Positions 5,802 to 11,698 of a stretch of DNA of 11,698 nt are shown in pieces; position 1 is the stretch's first letter; every line of letters starts with the position of its first letter. Below the pieces are notes generated by a model. The model was not told the origin of the DNA. It ran no database searches and was given only the letters and a program-made list of their open reading frames with translations. Position numbers and translations under genes: made by a program. Location of the stretch: positions 1 to 11,698 of the forward strand of contig JAATVJ010000106.1 in the NCBI GenBank assembly GCA_014523515.1. The letters are read 5' to 3'. This stretch comes from Nitrososphaerales archaeon TH1177 (lineage in GTDB: Archaea > Thermoproteota > Nitrososphaeria > Nitrososphaerales > Nitrososphaeraceae).

Positions 5802-6116
5802 CTAATGTACTTTTTCAAGGATATTTTCTAATCCTTTTTCCCCGATAGCTCCTACAGCTCTTTCTAATGTTTGTCCCTTAAAAAATATAATAAAAGTAGG
5901 AATTGCATAAACGTCGTATTTTACAGCAATAGATTGATAGTCATCTACGTTGAGCCTTCCAAAATTTATTTTATCGGAATATTTTTTTGCAAGCTTGTCA
6001 AATACAGGTACCATAAATTTACAAGGACCGCACCAAGTAGCCCAAAAGTCAACAAGGATAGGTTTATTTTGATTTATGGATTTTTCAAAATTGTCTTCTG
6101 AAAGTTCAATTATCAA
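5802..6116 (-). CDS. trxA: Thioredoxin
   Basis: This is a cytoplasmic dithiol-disulfide carrier that reduces protein disulfides and enzymes such as ribonucleotide reductase or peroxiredoxins. It has 104 residues, one thioredoxin fold. The active site is WCGPC at 28-32 (Cys29 and Cys32) in the frame DFWATWCGPC; the cis-proline is Pro73 in YAIPTF; the buried Asp23 is present. There is no signal peptide. The frame begins at TTG (6116), which gives the normal length. Upstream it stays open for 16 more codons, as an Asn-rich stretch with no ATG, GTG or TTG, before a TGA. No Shine-Dalgarno site is seen. It lies 106 nt downstream of archease on the same strand; a TATA-like CTATAAAAT overlapping the archease stop could give it its own promoter. 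Confidence 0.95.
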   Translation of the reverse strand: MIIELSEDNFEKSINQNKPILVDFWATWCGPCKFMVPVFDKLAKKYSDKINFGRLNVDDYQSIAVKYDVYAIPTFIIFFKGQTLERAVGAIGEKGLENILEKVH

Positions 6117-6222
6117 ATTATTATGATTATTATTGTTACTTTGAGTATTTTTATTTATCCTTAATCAATAGTTTATTAAACAAAAATATCTGAGATTATG
6201 GAAAAGAAGATAAAAAATTATT

Positions 6223-6822
6223 TTATAGATCTACTAAGAATCTTGCAGTATAATAACCATCTTGGTTTCTTTTTATTTGCATTTCATGATATGTTATGGA
6301 TTTTACTTCTACTTTATATTCATGTTTCTCTAAATTGATTATCTCTCCCTTCCCAGTACCTTCAAGTCTATAAATTGCATTATCTTTTGAGCTATACTCT
6401 TTACTATCTGCAAAATCGAGGTCATTTGCTATTATTAGTTCCTTTTCTTCAGCAATTATTTTTTCAGTTTTTTTATTGTTATTTGTAATAGCTGTATATA
6501 TTTTTGAAAATGATAATGAATCAAATTTTGTAATAATAATTCTATCGATATAAATTGCTAATATTATTTTCTCTATCCAATTATAAAGTAAACTTTTAAA
6601 ATCATGTCCTTCTGCAATGATCTTGATTGAAGCAGTTAAATCCACCTTGGAGGTCTCAAACATGGCATTAACTAATCCAATAGCAGAATTCTCAAATAAT
6701 TCTTCTAAGGTATTTCCATAAGATTCTACTATAAGATCAGTCATATGATCTAGATATCTGAATTTCTTCTTCTCCCCCGCTTCTCCTACTTCTAATTCTT
6801 CTTCTCCTCCTCCTTCTTTCAT
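6223..6822 (-). CDS. Archease, cofactor of the RtcB tRNA ligase
   Basis: Archease speeds guanylylation and turnover of RtcB, the ligase that joins tRNA exons after intron removal. Recognisable parts are FRYLDHMTDLIVESYG (21-36), the metal-binding DHxxD block (Asp25, His26, Asp29); TLEELFENSAIGLVNAMF; the EGHDFKSLLYNWIEKI block; VEVKSITYHEMQI, matching the family's KAVTYHxL; and a C-terminal FLVDL with the conserved Asp. At 199 residues it is longer than the usual ~140. There is a Gly/Glu-rich stretch at residues 3-17 and a low-complexity insertion around 115-145. The ATG at 6822 is the only upstream start; the next ATG (Met27) falls inside the metal site, so the extension probably belongs to the protein. 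The presence of a two-intron tRNA in this window fits its role. The gene is divergent from hisS. Confidence 0.9.
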   Translation of the reverse strand: MKEGGGEEELEVGEAGEKKKFRYLDHMTDLIVESYGNTLEELFENSAIGLVNAMFETSKVDLTASIKIIAEGHDFKSLLYNWIEKIILAIYIDRIIITKFDSLSFSKIYTAITNNNKKTEKIIAEEKELIIANDLDFADSKEYSSKDNAIYRLEGTGKGEIINLEKHEYKVEVKSITYHEMQIKRNQDGYYTARFLVDL

Positions 6823-6847
6823 CTTTAACTAAAATGCTTAAACTATA

Positions 6848-6856
6848 TTATAAAAA
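6848..6856 (+). promoter_or_regulatory. Likely TATA box of hisS
   Basis: TTATAAAAA lies about 54 nt before the hisS GTG in the 83-nt gap to the divergent archease gene. A start about 25 nt further on would leave a leader near 28 nt. The archease promoter must share this gap but is not clear. Confidence 0.4.
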
Positions 6857-6905
6857 TACTGAAAAAAGCGGAAAATCTAAATTCCAACATTTTTGAATTT
6901 TTAAT

Positions 6906-8180
6906 GTGAAGATAGAATTACCAAGAGGAATGCGAGATTTATCTTATGAAGATACGTTATATTTAGAATATATTAGGACAAAATTTTATGAGACTATTTC
7001 TTATTTTAATTTTCAAATCATTGAACCATCTCCTATTGAACTATTATCAACACTCGAAGCGAAAAGTGGAGAATCAATAATAAATGAGATTTATAATTTC
7101 AAGGACAAAGGTGGACGTGATATTGCTTTACGCTATGACCTTACAATAGGTATAACTAGATTTGCAGTATCAAAGAGGGAACTACGCATACCTATAAAAT
7201 TGGCAAATTTTGGTGGTGTATTCAGATATGATGAACCCCAAGCTGGTAGATATCGATATTTTCATCAATGGGATATAGAAATTTATGATAATTTTAACTC
7301 TGAAACTGAAGCTGAGGTAATCGAATTTGTTTCAAATTTTTTCAACAATATAGGCCTTGAAACCATTATTGAAATAAGTGATAGAAGAATTATTGAAGAA
7401 TATATTAAAACAAAGTATGATCTTTATGATGAAAATTTAATTGGCGAAATTTTTAGAGCAATTGATAAAGTTTCAAAAAAAGGAGTAAGACAAGTTTGTA
7501 TGGAATATAAGGATATTCTTGATGCCACTATTCTTGAAGATCTTTTAGAAATTTGTTCTTTTAAGGGGGATATATCAGATATTATTTCTCATGAAAAATT
7601 AAAGAATCTACAAAGTATCAGATTCCTGCAAAATTTATTCACCTCATTGGAATTGAGAAATATTAATAACAAAAAAATAAACCTTGGAATAGTTCGCGGC
7701 TTAGACTATTATTCAGGAATTGTATTTGAGGTGTTTGATCAGATTTCCAATATTGGTTCTATTGTAGGAGGAGGAAGATATGATAAACTACCTAAAATAT
7801 TTGGCAGGTCCGATTTAGGAGCAGTGGGCGCAGCGGGCGGCGTAGAGAGAATAATTCTAGCTTTACGATATCATAATAAACTACCACAACAATATAGAAA
7901 AATTATTTACATTGCAAATAGCAGTGAATCAGTTAGAAATCAGTCTCTTTTAATTTTAAGTAATTTGAGAAAAAAGGGCTTTATCGTAGAATATGATTTG
8001 TCTAATAGACCTCTTAGAAAGCAACTTTACGATGCTTCATCCAAGAATGTAATTTTGACTATAATTGTTGCTCCAGAAGAATTTTCAATGAACAAAGTAA
8101 TTATTAGAAATATGAAAGATGGAAAGGAAATGGTTGAAAATATAGAAGATTTAGATAAAAAACTTGCTCAATTTCTATAG
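6906..8180 (+). CDS. hisS: Histidyl-tRNA synthetase
   Basis: This enzyme charges tRNA-His with histidine using ATP. The 424 residues are typical of class II HisRS. Motif 1 opens with PRGMRD (6-11). Motif 2 is FRYDEPQAGRYRYFHQ from residue 106, with Arg107 and Arg115; many bacterial enzymes have ERPQ where this has DEPQ, a difference I take as lineage-normal without being able to check. The histidine-specific loop is RGLDYYSG (264-271), followed by GGGRYDKL. Motif 3 is GGVERIILAL with Arg315. The C-terminal anticodon-binding domain begins near residue 333 (KIIYIANSS). The start is GTG at 6906; the ATG overlapping it is out of frame and meets TGA at once. No Shine-Dalgarno site is seen. The last 6 nt overlap the convergent small gene. 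Confidence 0.96.
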   Translation: MKIELPRGMRDLSYEDTLYLEYIRTKFYETISYFNFQIIEPSPIELLSTLEAKSGESIINEIYNFKDKGGRDIALRYDLTIGITRFAVSKRELRIPIKLANFGGVFRYDEPQAGRYRYFHQWDIEIYDNFNSETEAEVIEFVSNFFNNIGLETIIEISDRRIIEEYIKTKYDLYDENLIGEIFRAIDKVSKKGVRQVCMEYKDILDATILEDLLEICSFKGDISDIISHEKLKNLQSIRFLQNLFTSLELRNINNKKINLGIVRGLDYYSGIVFEVFDQISNIGSIVGGGRYDKLPKIFGRSDLGAVGAAGGVERIILALRYHNKLPQQYRKIIYIANSSESVRNQSLLILSNLRKKGFIVEYDLSNRPLRKQLYDASSKNVILTIIVAPEEFSMNKVIIRNMKDGKEMVENIEDLDKKLAQFL

Positions 8181-8432
8181 TTTTATCATGGCAATACTTT
8201 TCATTTTTATGATTCCACTATTTTTCTTTTGATATACATTTCGTATTATCAAGTCTGGTGGGTCATAACTAATATAGAGATCCCCTTCTTCTAGATCGTT
8301 TGTATTATAATTAATCTGAATATCTTTTTCATTTATGCCATTATAGCTTAGAGTTTTTTTTGCTTTATCTATTATTTCTTGATCTGATGTATTTGGAGCA
8401 AAAAATACTCTTTTAGAATACTCTATAACCAT
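8175..8432 (-). CDS. Hypothetical protein (85 aa)
   Basis: I do not recognise this protein. It starts with a well-formed ATG and reads MVIEYSKRVFFAPNTSD, followed by a helix-like stretch rich in Lys and Ile (residues 17-40), then an acidic segment DLEEGDLYISYDPPDLIIR and a Lys-rich C-terminus. There are no Cys, no membrane segment and no signal peptide. The balanced use of Asp, Glu, Lys and Tyr, and the predicted alternation of strands and helix, look like a folded small protein rather than a chance frame. Its last 6 nt overlap the hisS stop tail-to-tail, so it has to end there. A TATA-like TTTATTTTATT lies just upstream. It is divergent from sdhA. A real gene is likely but not certain. Confidence 0.55.
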   Translation of the reverse strand: MVIEYSKRVFFAPNTSDQEIIDKAKKTLSYNGINEKDIQINYNTNDLEEGDLYISYDPPDLIIRNVYQKKNSGIIKMKSIAMIKL

Positions 8433-8616
8433 AATAAAATAAATCAGTTTAGTTACGTATAATAAATGTAAATCTTGTTTTGTTAAAGGATTATTACATT
8501 TTTATTATTTTTTTTTATTAGTAATACGTTTCTTTAACTTTTTTTAGTTAGATGATCTATTTTTACTATTTTTTTCATCATTTTCTCGAGAGATTTTTAT
8601 TTCATTAAAACTCTAA

Positions 8617-8628
8617 TTATAAAATATA
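8617..8628 (+). promoter_or_regulatory. Possible TATA box of the sdh operon
   Basis: TTATAAAATATA lies about 80-90 nt before the sdhA GTG in the 274-nt divergent gap. A second candidate, CATAAAGTATATT (about 8659-8671), would give a leader of less than 20 nt. The same gap holds a small hairpin TAACT/AGTTA around T6 (8535-8550). Which TATA element is used cannot be decided here. Confidence 0.35.
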
Positions 8629-8706
8629 TTGTTGAGATTTTATCATCATCAATTAATCATAAAGTATATTTGTATTAACTGAATACTCGTTTCTGGGATA
8701 TAGTTA

Positions 8707-10431
8707 GTGACAGAATCAATTCAACATGATGTTATTATTATTGGATCAGGATTAGCGGGCTTGAGAGCTGCAATTGCTGCAGCAGCATATGGAAAAAATA
8801 ATATCAGTATTGGTGTATTTTCTAAAGTCCAAGTAATGCGTTCTCATTCTGTATGTGCAGAAGGAGGTACTGCTGCAGTTTTGTTTGAAGATGAAGGAGA
8901 TAACCAAGAGTCTCATATATACGATACAATAAAAGGAAGCGATTTTTTGGCAGATCAAAATGTAGCTGAAAAATTAGCAAGGAGCATTCCTCATGAAATT
9001 TATCAGTTAGATCATTGGGGGATGCCTTGGTCTAGAAGAGAAGATGGCCGTATTGGGCAAAGAAAATTTGGTGGATATTCTTTTCCTCGTGCTACCTTTG
9101 CCCAAGATAAAGTTGGTTTTTATGCAATGCAGACTCTATACGATACATGCCAAAAATATGATAATATCAATTTTTACAATGAATGGTTTTGTACTAGTAT
9201 TCTTAAAGAAAATAATCTCTTTCGAGGAGTTACAGCAATTGAAATGAAAAATGGAAATTTTGTGAAAATTAAATCCCCTGCAGGAATTATCTGTACTGGA
9301 GGTGCTGGTAGAATATATAGCTTCTCTACTTATTCTTACTCTTCTACGCCAGATGGTATTGATATGGCTTATCGAGCAGGACTGGCTATGAAAGACATGG
9401 AATTTGTTCAATTTCATCCTACAGGTATCTTGCCATCTGGAATCTTAATAACTGAAGGAGCCCGTGGAGAAGGAGGTTATCTTATCAACAATGAAAATGA
9501 ACGATTTATGAAAAAATATGCTCCAGAAAAAATAGAGCTTGCTCCTCGAGATGTAGTCTCCAGATCAATGATAAGGGAAATACAAGAAGGAAGAGGATTT
9601 AAACATGAGTCAGGGTATGACTGTTTGAAATTAGATTTAACACATTTAGGTGATGAAAAGATTAAAGAAAGACTTGCTGGAATTAGAGAAATTGGATTAA
9701 AATTTTCGGGAGTGGATATAATTAACGAGCCTATTGAAATTAGACCCGTTTGTCATTATATGATGGGGGGAATTCATACCGATGTTGATGGCAAAACTGA
9801 GCTTGGAGGTTTGTGGGCTGCAGGTGAAGCTGCATGTAATAGCTTGCATGGTGCAAATAGATTAGGAGCAAATTCAACATCTGAATGTATTGTTTGGGGA
9901 AAAATAACTGGTGAACAAGCAGCACAATTTGCATTGGATAAAAAAGGAACTTCTACAATGGATATCTCTAATGATCAAGTTCTTTCAGAAGAAAAAAGAA
10001 TTTTTGATGGAATTTTTAGAGGAAGAGGAGAAATTAATCCATATGAAGTCAGAAAAGAATTAACAGATACTATGGACGATAGAGCATATGTTTTTAGGAC
10101 AGAAGATGATCTCATATCAGGATTAAAAAAAATAAGAGAACTGAAAAATACAACGTGGAAACATGTTGATGATCAATCAAAGGAATATAATACTAATTTT
10201 ATTAATGTAATGGAGATTGATGCTATGTTGCGAACAGCAGAAGTAGTCTTAATGGGAGCTATAAACAGAAAAGAATCTAGAGGAGCACATTCTAGAATAG
10301 ATTATCCAAAGAGAGATGATGCAAATTTTTTAAAACATACATTAGCTTATTATAATTCTGAAAAAGAACCCAAATTGTCTTGGCATCCAATAATATTTAC
10401 TCGATATGCACCGGTGGAGAGGAAGTATTGA
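8707..10431 (+). CDS. sdhA: Succinate dehydrogenase flavoprotein subunit
   Basis: SdhA oxidises succinate to fumarate at a covalently bound FAD and passes electrons to SdhB; it faces the cytoplasm on the membrane. The 574 residues show the FAD dinucleotide-binding loop GSGLAGL (13-19); RSHSVCAEGGTAAV (45-58), with His47 in the place of the FAD-linked histidine; HPTG (237-240); TEGARGEGG (249-257); PRDVVSR (280-286), with Arg286 as the expected proton-transfer arginine; HYMMGGI with His350; and the second FAD block GANRLGANS. The C-terminal helical domain ends with the usual Arg/His-rich segment RGAHSRIDYPKRDD. Length is normal. Start GTG at 8707 keeps six residues before the Rossmann strand; no clear ribosome binding site. 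It heads an sdhA-C-D-B operon; the sdhC start lies 1 nt after its stop. Confidence 0.96.
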   Translation: MTESIQHDVIIIGSGLAGLRAAIAAAAYGKNNISIGVFSKVQVMRSHSVCAEGGTAAVLFEDEGDNQESHIYDTIKGSDFLADQNVAEKLARSIPHEIYQLDHWGMPWSRREDGRIGQRKFGGYSFPRATFAQDKVGFYAMQTLYDTCQKYDNINFYNEWFCTSILKENNLFRGVTAIEMKNGNFVKIKSPAGIICTGGAGRIYSFSTYSYSSTPDGIDMAYRAGLAMKDMEFVQFHPTGILPSGILITEGARGEGGYLINNENERFMKKYAPEKIELAPRDVVSRSMIREIQEGRGFKHESGYDCLKLDLTHLGDEKIKERLAGIREIGLKFSGVDIINEPIEIRPVCHYMMGGIHTDVDGKTELGGLWAAGEAACNSLHGANRLGANSTSECIVWGKITGEQAAQFALDKKGTSTMDISNDQVLSEEKRIFDGIFRGRGEINPYEVRKELTDTMDDRAYVFRTEDDLISGLKKIRELKNTTWKHVDDQSKEYNTNFINVMEIDAMLRTAEVVLMGAINRKESRGAHSRIDYPKRDDANFLKHTLAYYNSEKEPKLSWHPIIFTRYAPVERKY

Positions 10432-10432
10432 A

Positions 10433-10939
10433 ATGACCTCAGCTTCATCCACAAAAAAAAGAAGAATTGACGAAAATTATACTATCAATAATGATAATAA
10501 TAATGAACGAATTAACAGAGAAGGACTAAGAGGATGGCTTAATCCAATAAAATATGGATGGGAAAGAGTTTCCTATTGGTTTCAAAGATTGACCGGTATA
10601 TTTCTCTTAATTTATTTCATTGGTCATGTATATGAAACTAGTTCTTTGGTAAATGGTCCCGATGCCTGGGCAGCAATGTTAGAGATGACCCAAACACTTG
10701 GAGGTCACTTATTCTTAATACTAGTAATAGGTGCAAGCACTTTTCATTCAGTAAATGGAATACGATTGATATTTACTCATTCTGGTCAAGGATTAGGGAA
10801 ACCAGGACGACCTGATTATCCTTATGATCCTGCCTCTATCAACAATAGACAACGTTCTGGATTATGGGTTGCATTTATTTTAACTGCTGTAGCAATGCTT
10901 TATGGGGCAAATGTTCTTTTTAGTGGAGGAGGAGAGTGA
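10433..10939 (+). CDS. sdhC: Succinate dehydrogenase membrane subunit (cytochrome b-like)
   Basis: This is one of two membrane anchors that carry electrons from SdhB to the quinone. I start it at ATG 10433 (168 aa), preceded by GGAGAGG about 11 nt upstream inside sdhA; an in-frame ATG at 10406 would overlap sdhA for no gain. Residues 1-45 are hydrophilic and Asn/Arg-rich. Three membrane segments follow, roughly 53-72, 90-113 and 143-164. Diagnostic are SYWFQRLTGIF (47-57), the family's S-x3-RxTG quinone-site motif, and His65 (GHVYE) and His105 (FHSVNGIR), the candidate haem ligands. The stop overlaps the GTG of sdhD by GTGA. Three helices with paired histidines favour SdhC; assignment of C versus D is by similarity of the motif. 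Confidence 0.9.
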   Translation: MTSASSTKKRRIDENYTINNDNNNERINREGLRGWLNPIKYGWERVSYWFQRLTGIFLLIYFIGHVYETSSLVNGPDAWAAMLEMTQTLGGHLFLILVIGASTFHSVNGIRLIFTHSGQGLGKPGRPDYPYDPASINNRQRSGLWVAFILTAVAMLYGANVLFSGGGE

Positions 10940-11373
10940 ATCACATTAAAATGACAGCTGCTAATATCGAAAATAATAACAAGACAAATAGTAAGAAAGG
11001 TAATAGATTATCGAGAATCACTCTTTTAAGAGAAAGTCAGATAATGAAAATACACTACATTACAGGTGTAGGGGCATTATTTGTAGTTGCTATTCATATC
11101 ATGATGAGGTTAATAATGCCTTACAATATGTCTCTTGAATTCGAAAATGTAGTATTAAATTATAAAAATATATTTTATGCGCTATTGTTAGAATCAATTT
11201 TGATACTAATAGCTATACATGGTTTTAATGGCCTTAGAGTTATTTTATTAGAATTGCGTCAAAATGAAATCTGGGAGAAAGGAGTAAATATATTAGTGAT
11301 ACTGGGACTGATAGGAATAATTGCTTACGGAACGCGAACTATAATAATTGCAAACGGATTCTCTTTGGGTTAA
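10936..11373 (+). CDS. sdhD: Succinate dehydrogenase membrane subunit, second anchor
   Basis: This is the second membrane anchor of complex II. From GTG 10936 it has 145 residues: a hydrophilic Asn/Lys-rich start (1-36), then three membrane segments at roughly 40-60, 79-105 and 116-138. His54 (AIHIMMR) and His95 (IHGFNGLR) are in helices 1 and 2; the HGFNGLR block parallels HSVNGIR of sdhC, as expected of paired anchors sharing haem and quinone. The GTG overlaps the sdhC stop and has GGAGG 3 nt upstream, which is close; ATG at 10951 is an alternative that would shorten the protein by five residues. Sequence is divergent from well-known SdhD, so placement in the operon carries weight. Confidence 0.82.
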   Translation: MNHIKMTAANIENNNKTNSKKGNRLSRITLLRESQIMKIHYITGVGALFVVAIHIMMRLIMPYNMSLEFENVVLNYKNIFYALLLESILILIAIHGFNGLRVILLELRQNEIWEKGVNILVILGLIGIIAYGTRTIIIANGFSLG

Positions 11374-11378
11374 ATATA

Positions 11379-11384
11379 GGTGAT
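11379..11384 (+). promoter_or_regulatory. Shine-Dalgarno site of sdhB
   Basis: GGTGAT, identical to the site before rpl7ae, lies 8 nt before the sdhB ATG. It decides the start at 11393. Confidence 0.75.
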
Positions 11385-11392
11385 ATTGTAAT

Positions 11393-11698
11393 ATGGATAT
11401 ATTCAAAAAAAATAAAAGAAAGAAATTAGAAAAAGAAGTATCTGTTAAAGAATTAAACAAATCGTCTTCTTCATCCACATCATCAAGTAGTCAAAGCTCT
11501 ATAAAGCTTCGTGTATTTAGAATTAATGCAGTTAAAGATTCCCATGATGTTCCTCACTTTGATGAATTCAATGTACCAGTAAGGAGATGGACTACTGTAT
11601 TAGATGCTTTATTGCATGCTAAAAGTTATCAGGATAACAGCATTGGTATCCGTTATTCCTGTAGGATGGCTACTTGTGGATCTTGTGGGATGAAAATA
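11393..11698 (+). CDS. sdhB: Succinate dehydrogenase iron-sulfur subunit, N-terminal part (partial)
   Basis: SdhB carries electrons from FAD to the membrane quinone site through [2Fe-2S], [4Fe-4S] and [3Fe-4S] or similar clusters. The window holds 102 codons, open to the edge. Residues 1-23 are Lys-rich; 24-36 are a Ser/Thr-rich run of 13 residues; the ferredoxin-like domain begins at IKLRVFRI (37-44). The first cluster motif SCRMATCGSCG (89-99) supplies Cys90, Cys95 and Cys98; the fourth ligand and the other clusters lie outside the window. The ATG is set by GGTGAT 8 nt upstream, 19 nt after the sdhD stop, so the charged, Ser-rich extension before the ferredoxin domain belongs to the protein. 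sdhB comes last, after both anchors. Confidence 0.94.
   Translation, partial: MDIFKKNKRKKLEKEVSVKELNKSSSSSTSSSSQSSIKLRVFRINAVKDSHDVPHFDEFNVPVRRWTTVLDALLHAKSYQDNSIGIRYSCRMATCGSCGMKI

Noticed and set aside
8535..8550. TAACT-T6-AGTTA hairpin as a regulatory element of sdhA
   Set aside because: A 5-bp stem in T-rich DNA far from either start codon is expected by chance.
10406..10432. Upstream ATG start for sdhC at 10406
   Set aside because: It overlaps the sdhA end by 26 nt and adds MHRWRGSIE, which is out-of-frame sdhA sequence. ATG 10433 has a purine-rich GGAGAGG upstream and starts 1 nt after the sdhA stop.

Overview
The window looks like a chromosomal segment of an AT-rich ammonia-oxidising archaeon of the class Nitrososphaeria (Thaumarchaeota), probably a Nitrososphaerales/Nitrosocosmicus-like genome; the genus is a guess. 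Reasons: archaeal-type ribosomal proteins (eL8/L7Ae, eS28, eL24) in the archaeal order followed by nucleoside diphosphate kinase and the eIF5B-like initiation factor aIF2; archease; an intron-containing class II tRNA with bulge-helix-bulge splice motifs; frequent GTG/TTG starts; and Shine-Dalgarno sites of the GGTGAT type. I see no mobile element, CRISPR array, toxin-antitoxin pair or prophage gene.

Layout. (1) Positions 1-567, minus strand: 5' part of a phosphoglucosamine/phosphomannomutase gene. (2) 638-820, plus strand: tRNA-Leu(UAG) interrupted by two introns (48 and 50 nt), which gives an 85-nt class II tRNA after splicing. (3) 821-1608: very AT-rich stretch with no convincing gene. (4) 1609-1809, minus strand: 66-residue zinc-finger protein. 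(5) 1810-2345: long intergenic region and leader of the next operon, with alternative hairpins and, immediately before the L7Ae start, a consensus kink-turn that overlaps the ribosome binding site. (6) 2346-5548, plus strand: rpl7ae-rps28e-rpl24e-ndk-infB operon. (7) 5802-6822, minus strand: archease then thioredoxin. (8) 6906-8180, plus strand: histidyl-tRNA synthetase, with a small unknown gene (8175-8432, minus strand) overlapping its end tail-to-tail. (9) 8707 to the window end, plus strand: succinate dehydrogenase operon sdhA-sdhC-sdhD-sdhB, with sdhB cut off by the window edge.

How it fits together. Most of the window is translation machinery: ribosomal proteins, an initiation factor, an aminoacyl-tRNA synthetase, a spliced tRNA and archease, the cofactor of the RtcB ligase that joins tRNA exons. 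L7Ae binds kink-turn RNA, so the kink-turn placed over its own ribosome binding site points to feedback control of the operon. The last four genes form complex II, which links succinate oxidation to the membrane quinone pool.

The two observations most worth checking are the kink-turn in the L7Ae leader and the two-intron tRNA-Leu, whose intron 1 boundaries can be placed exactly from the bulge-helix-bulge geometry.
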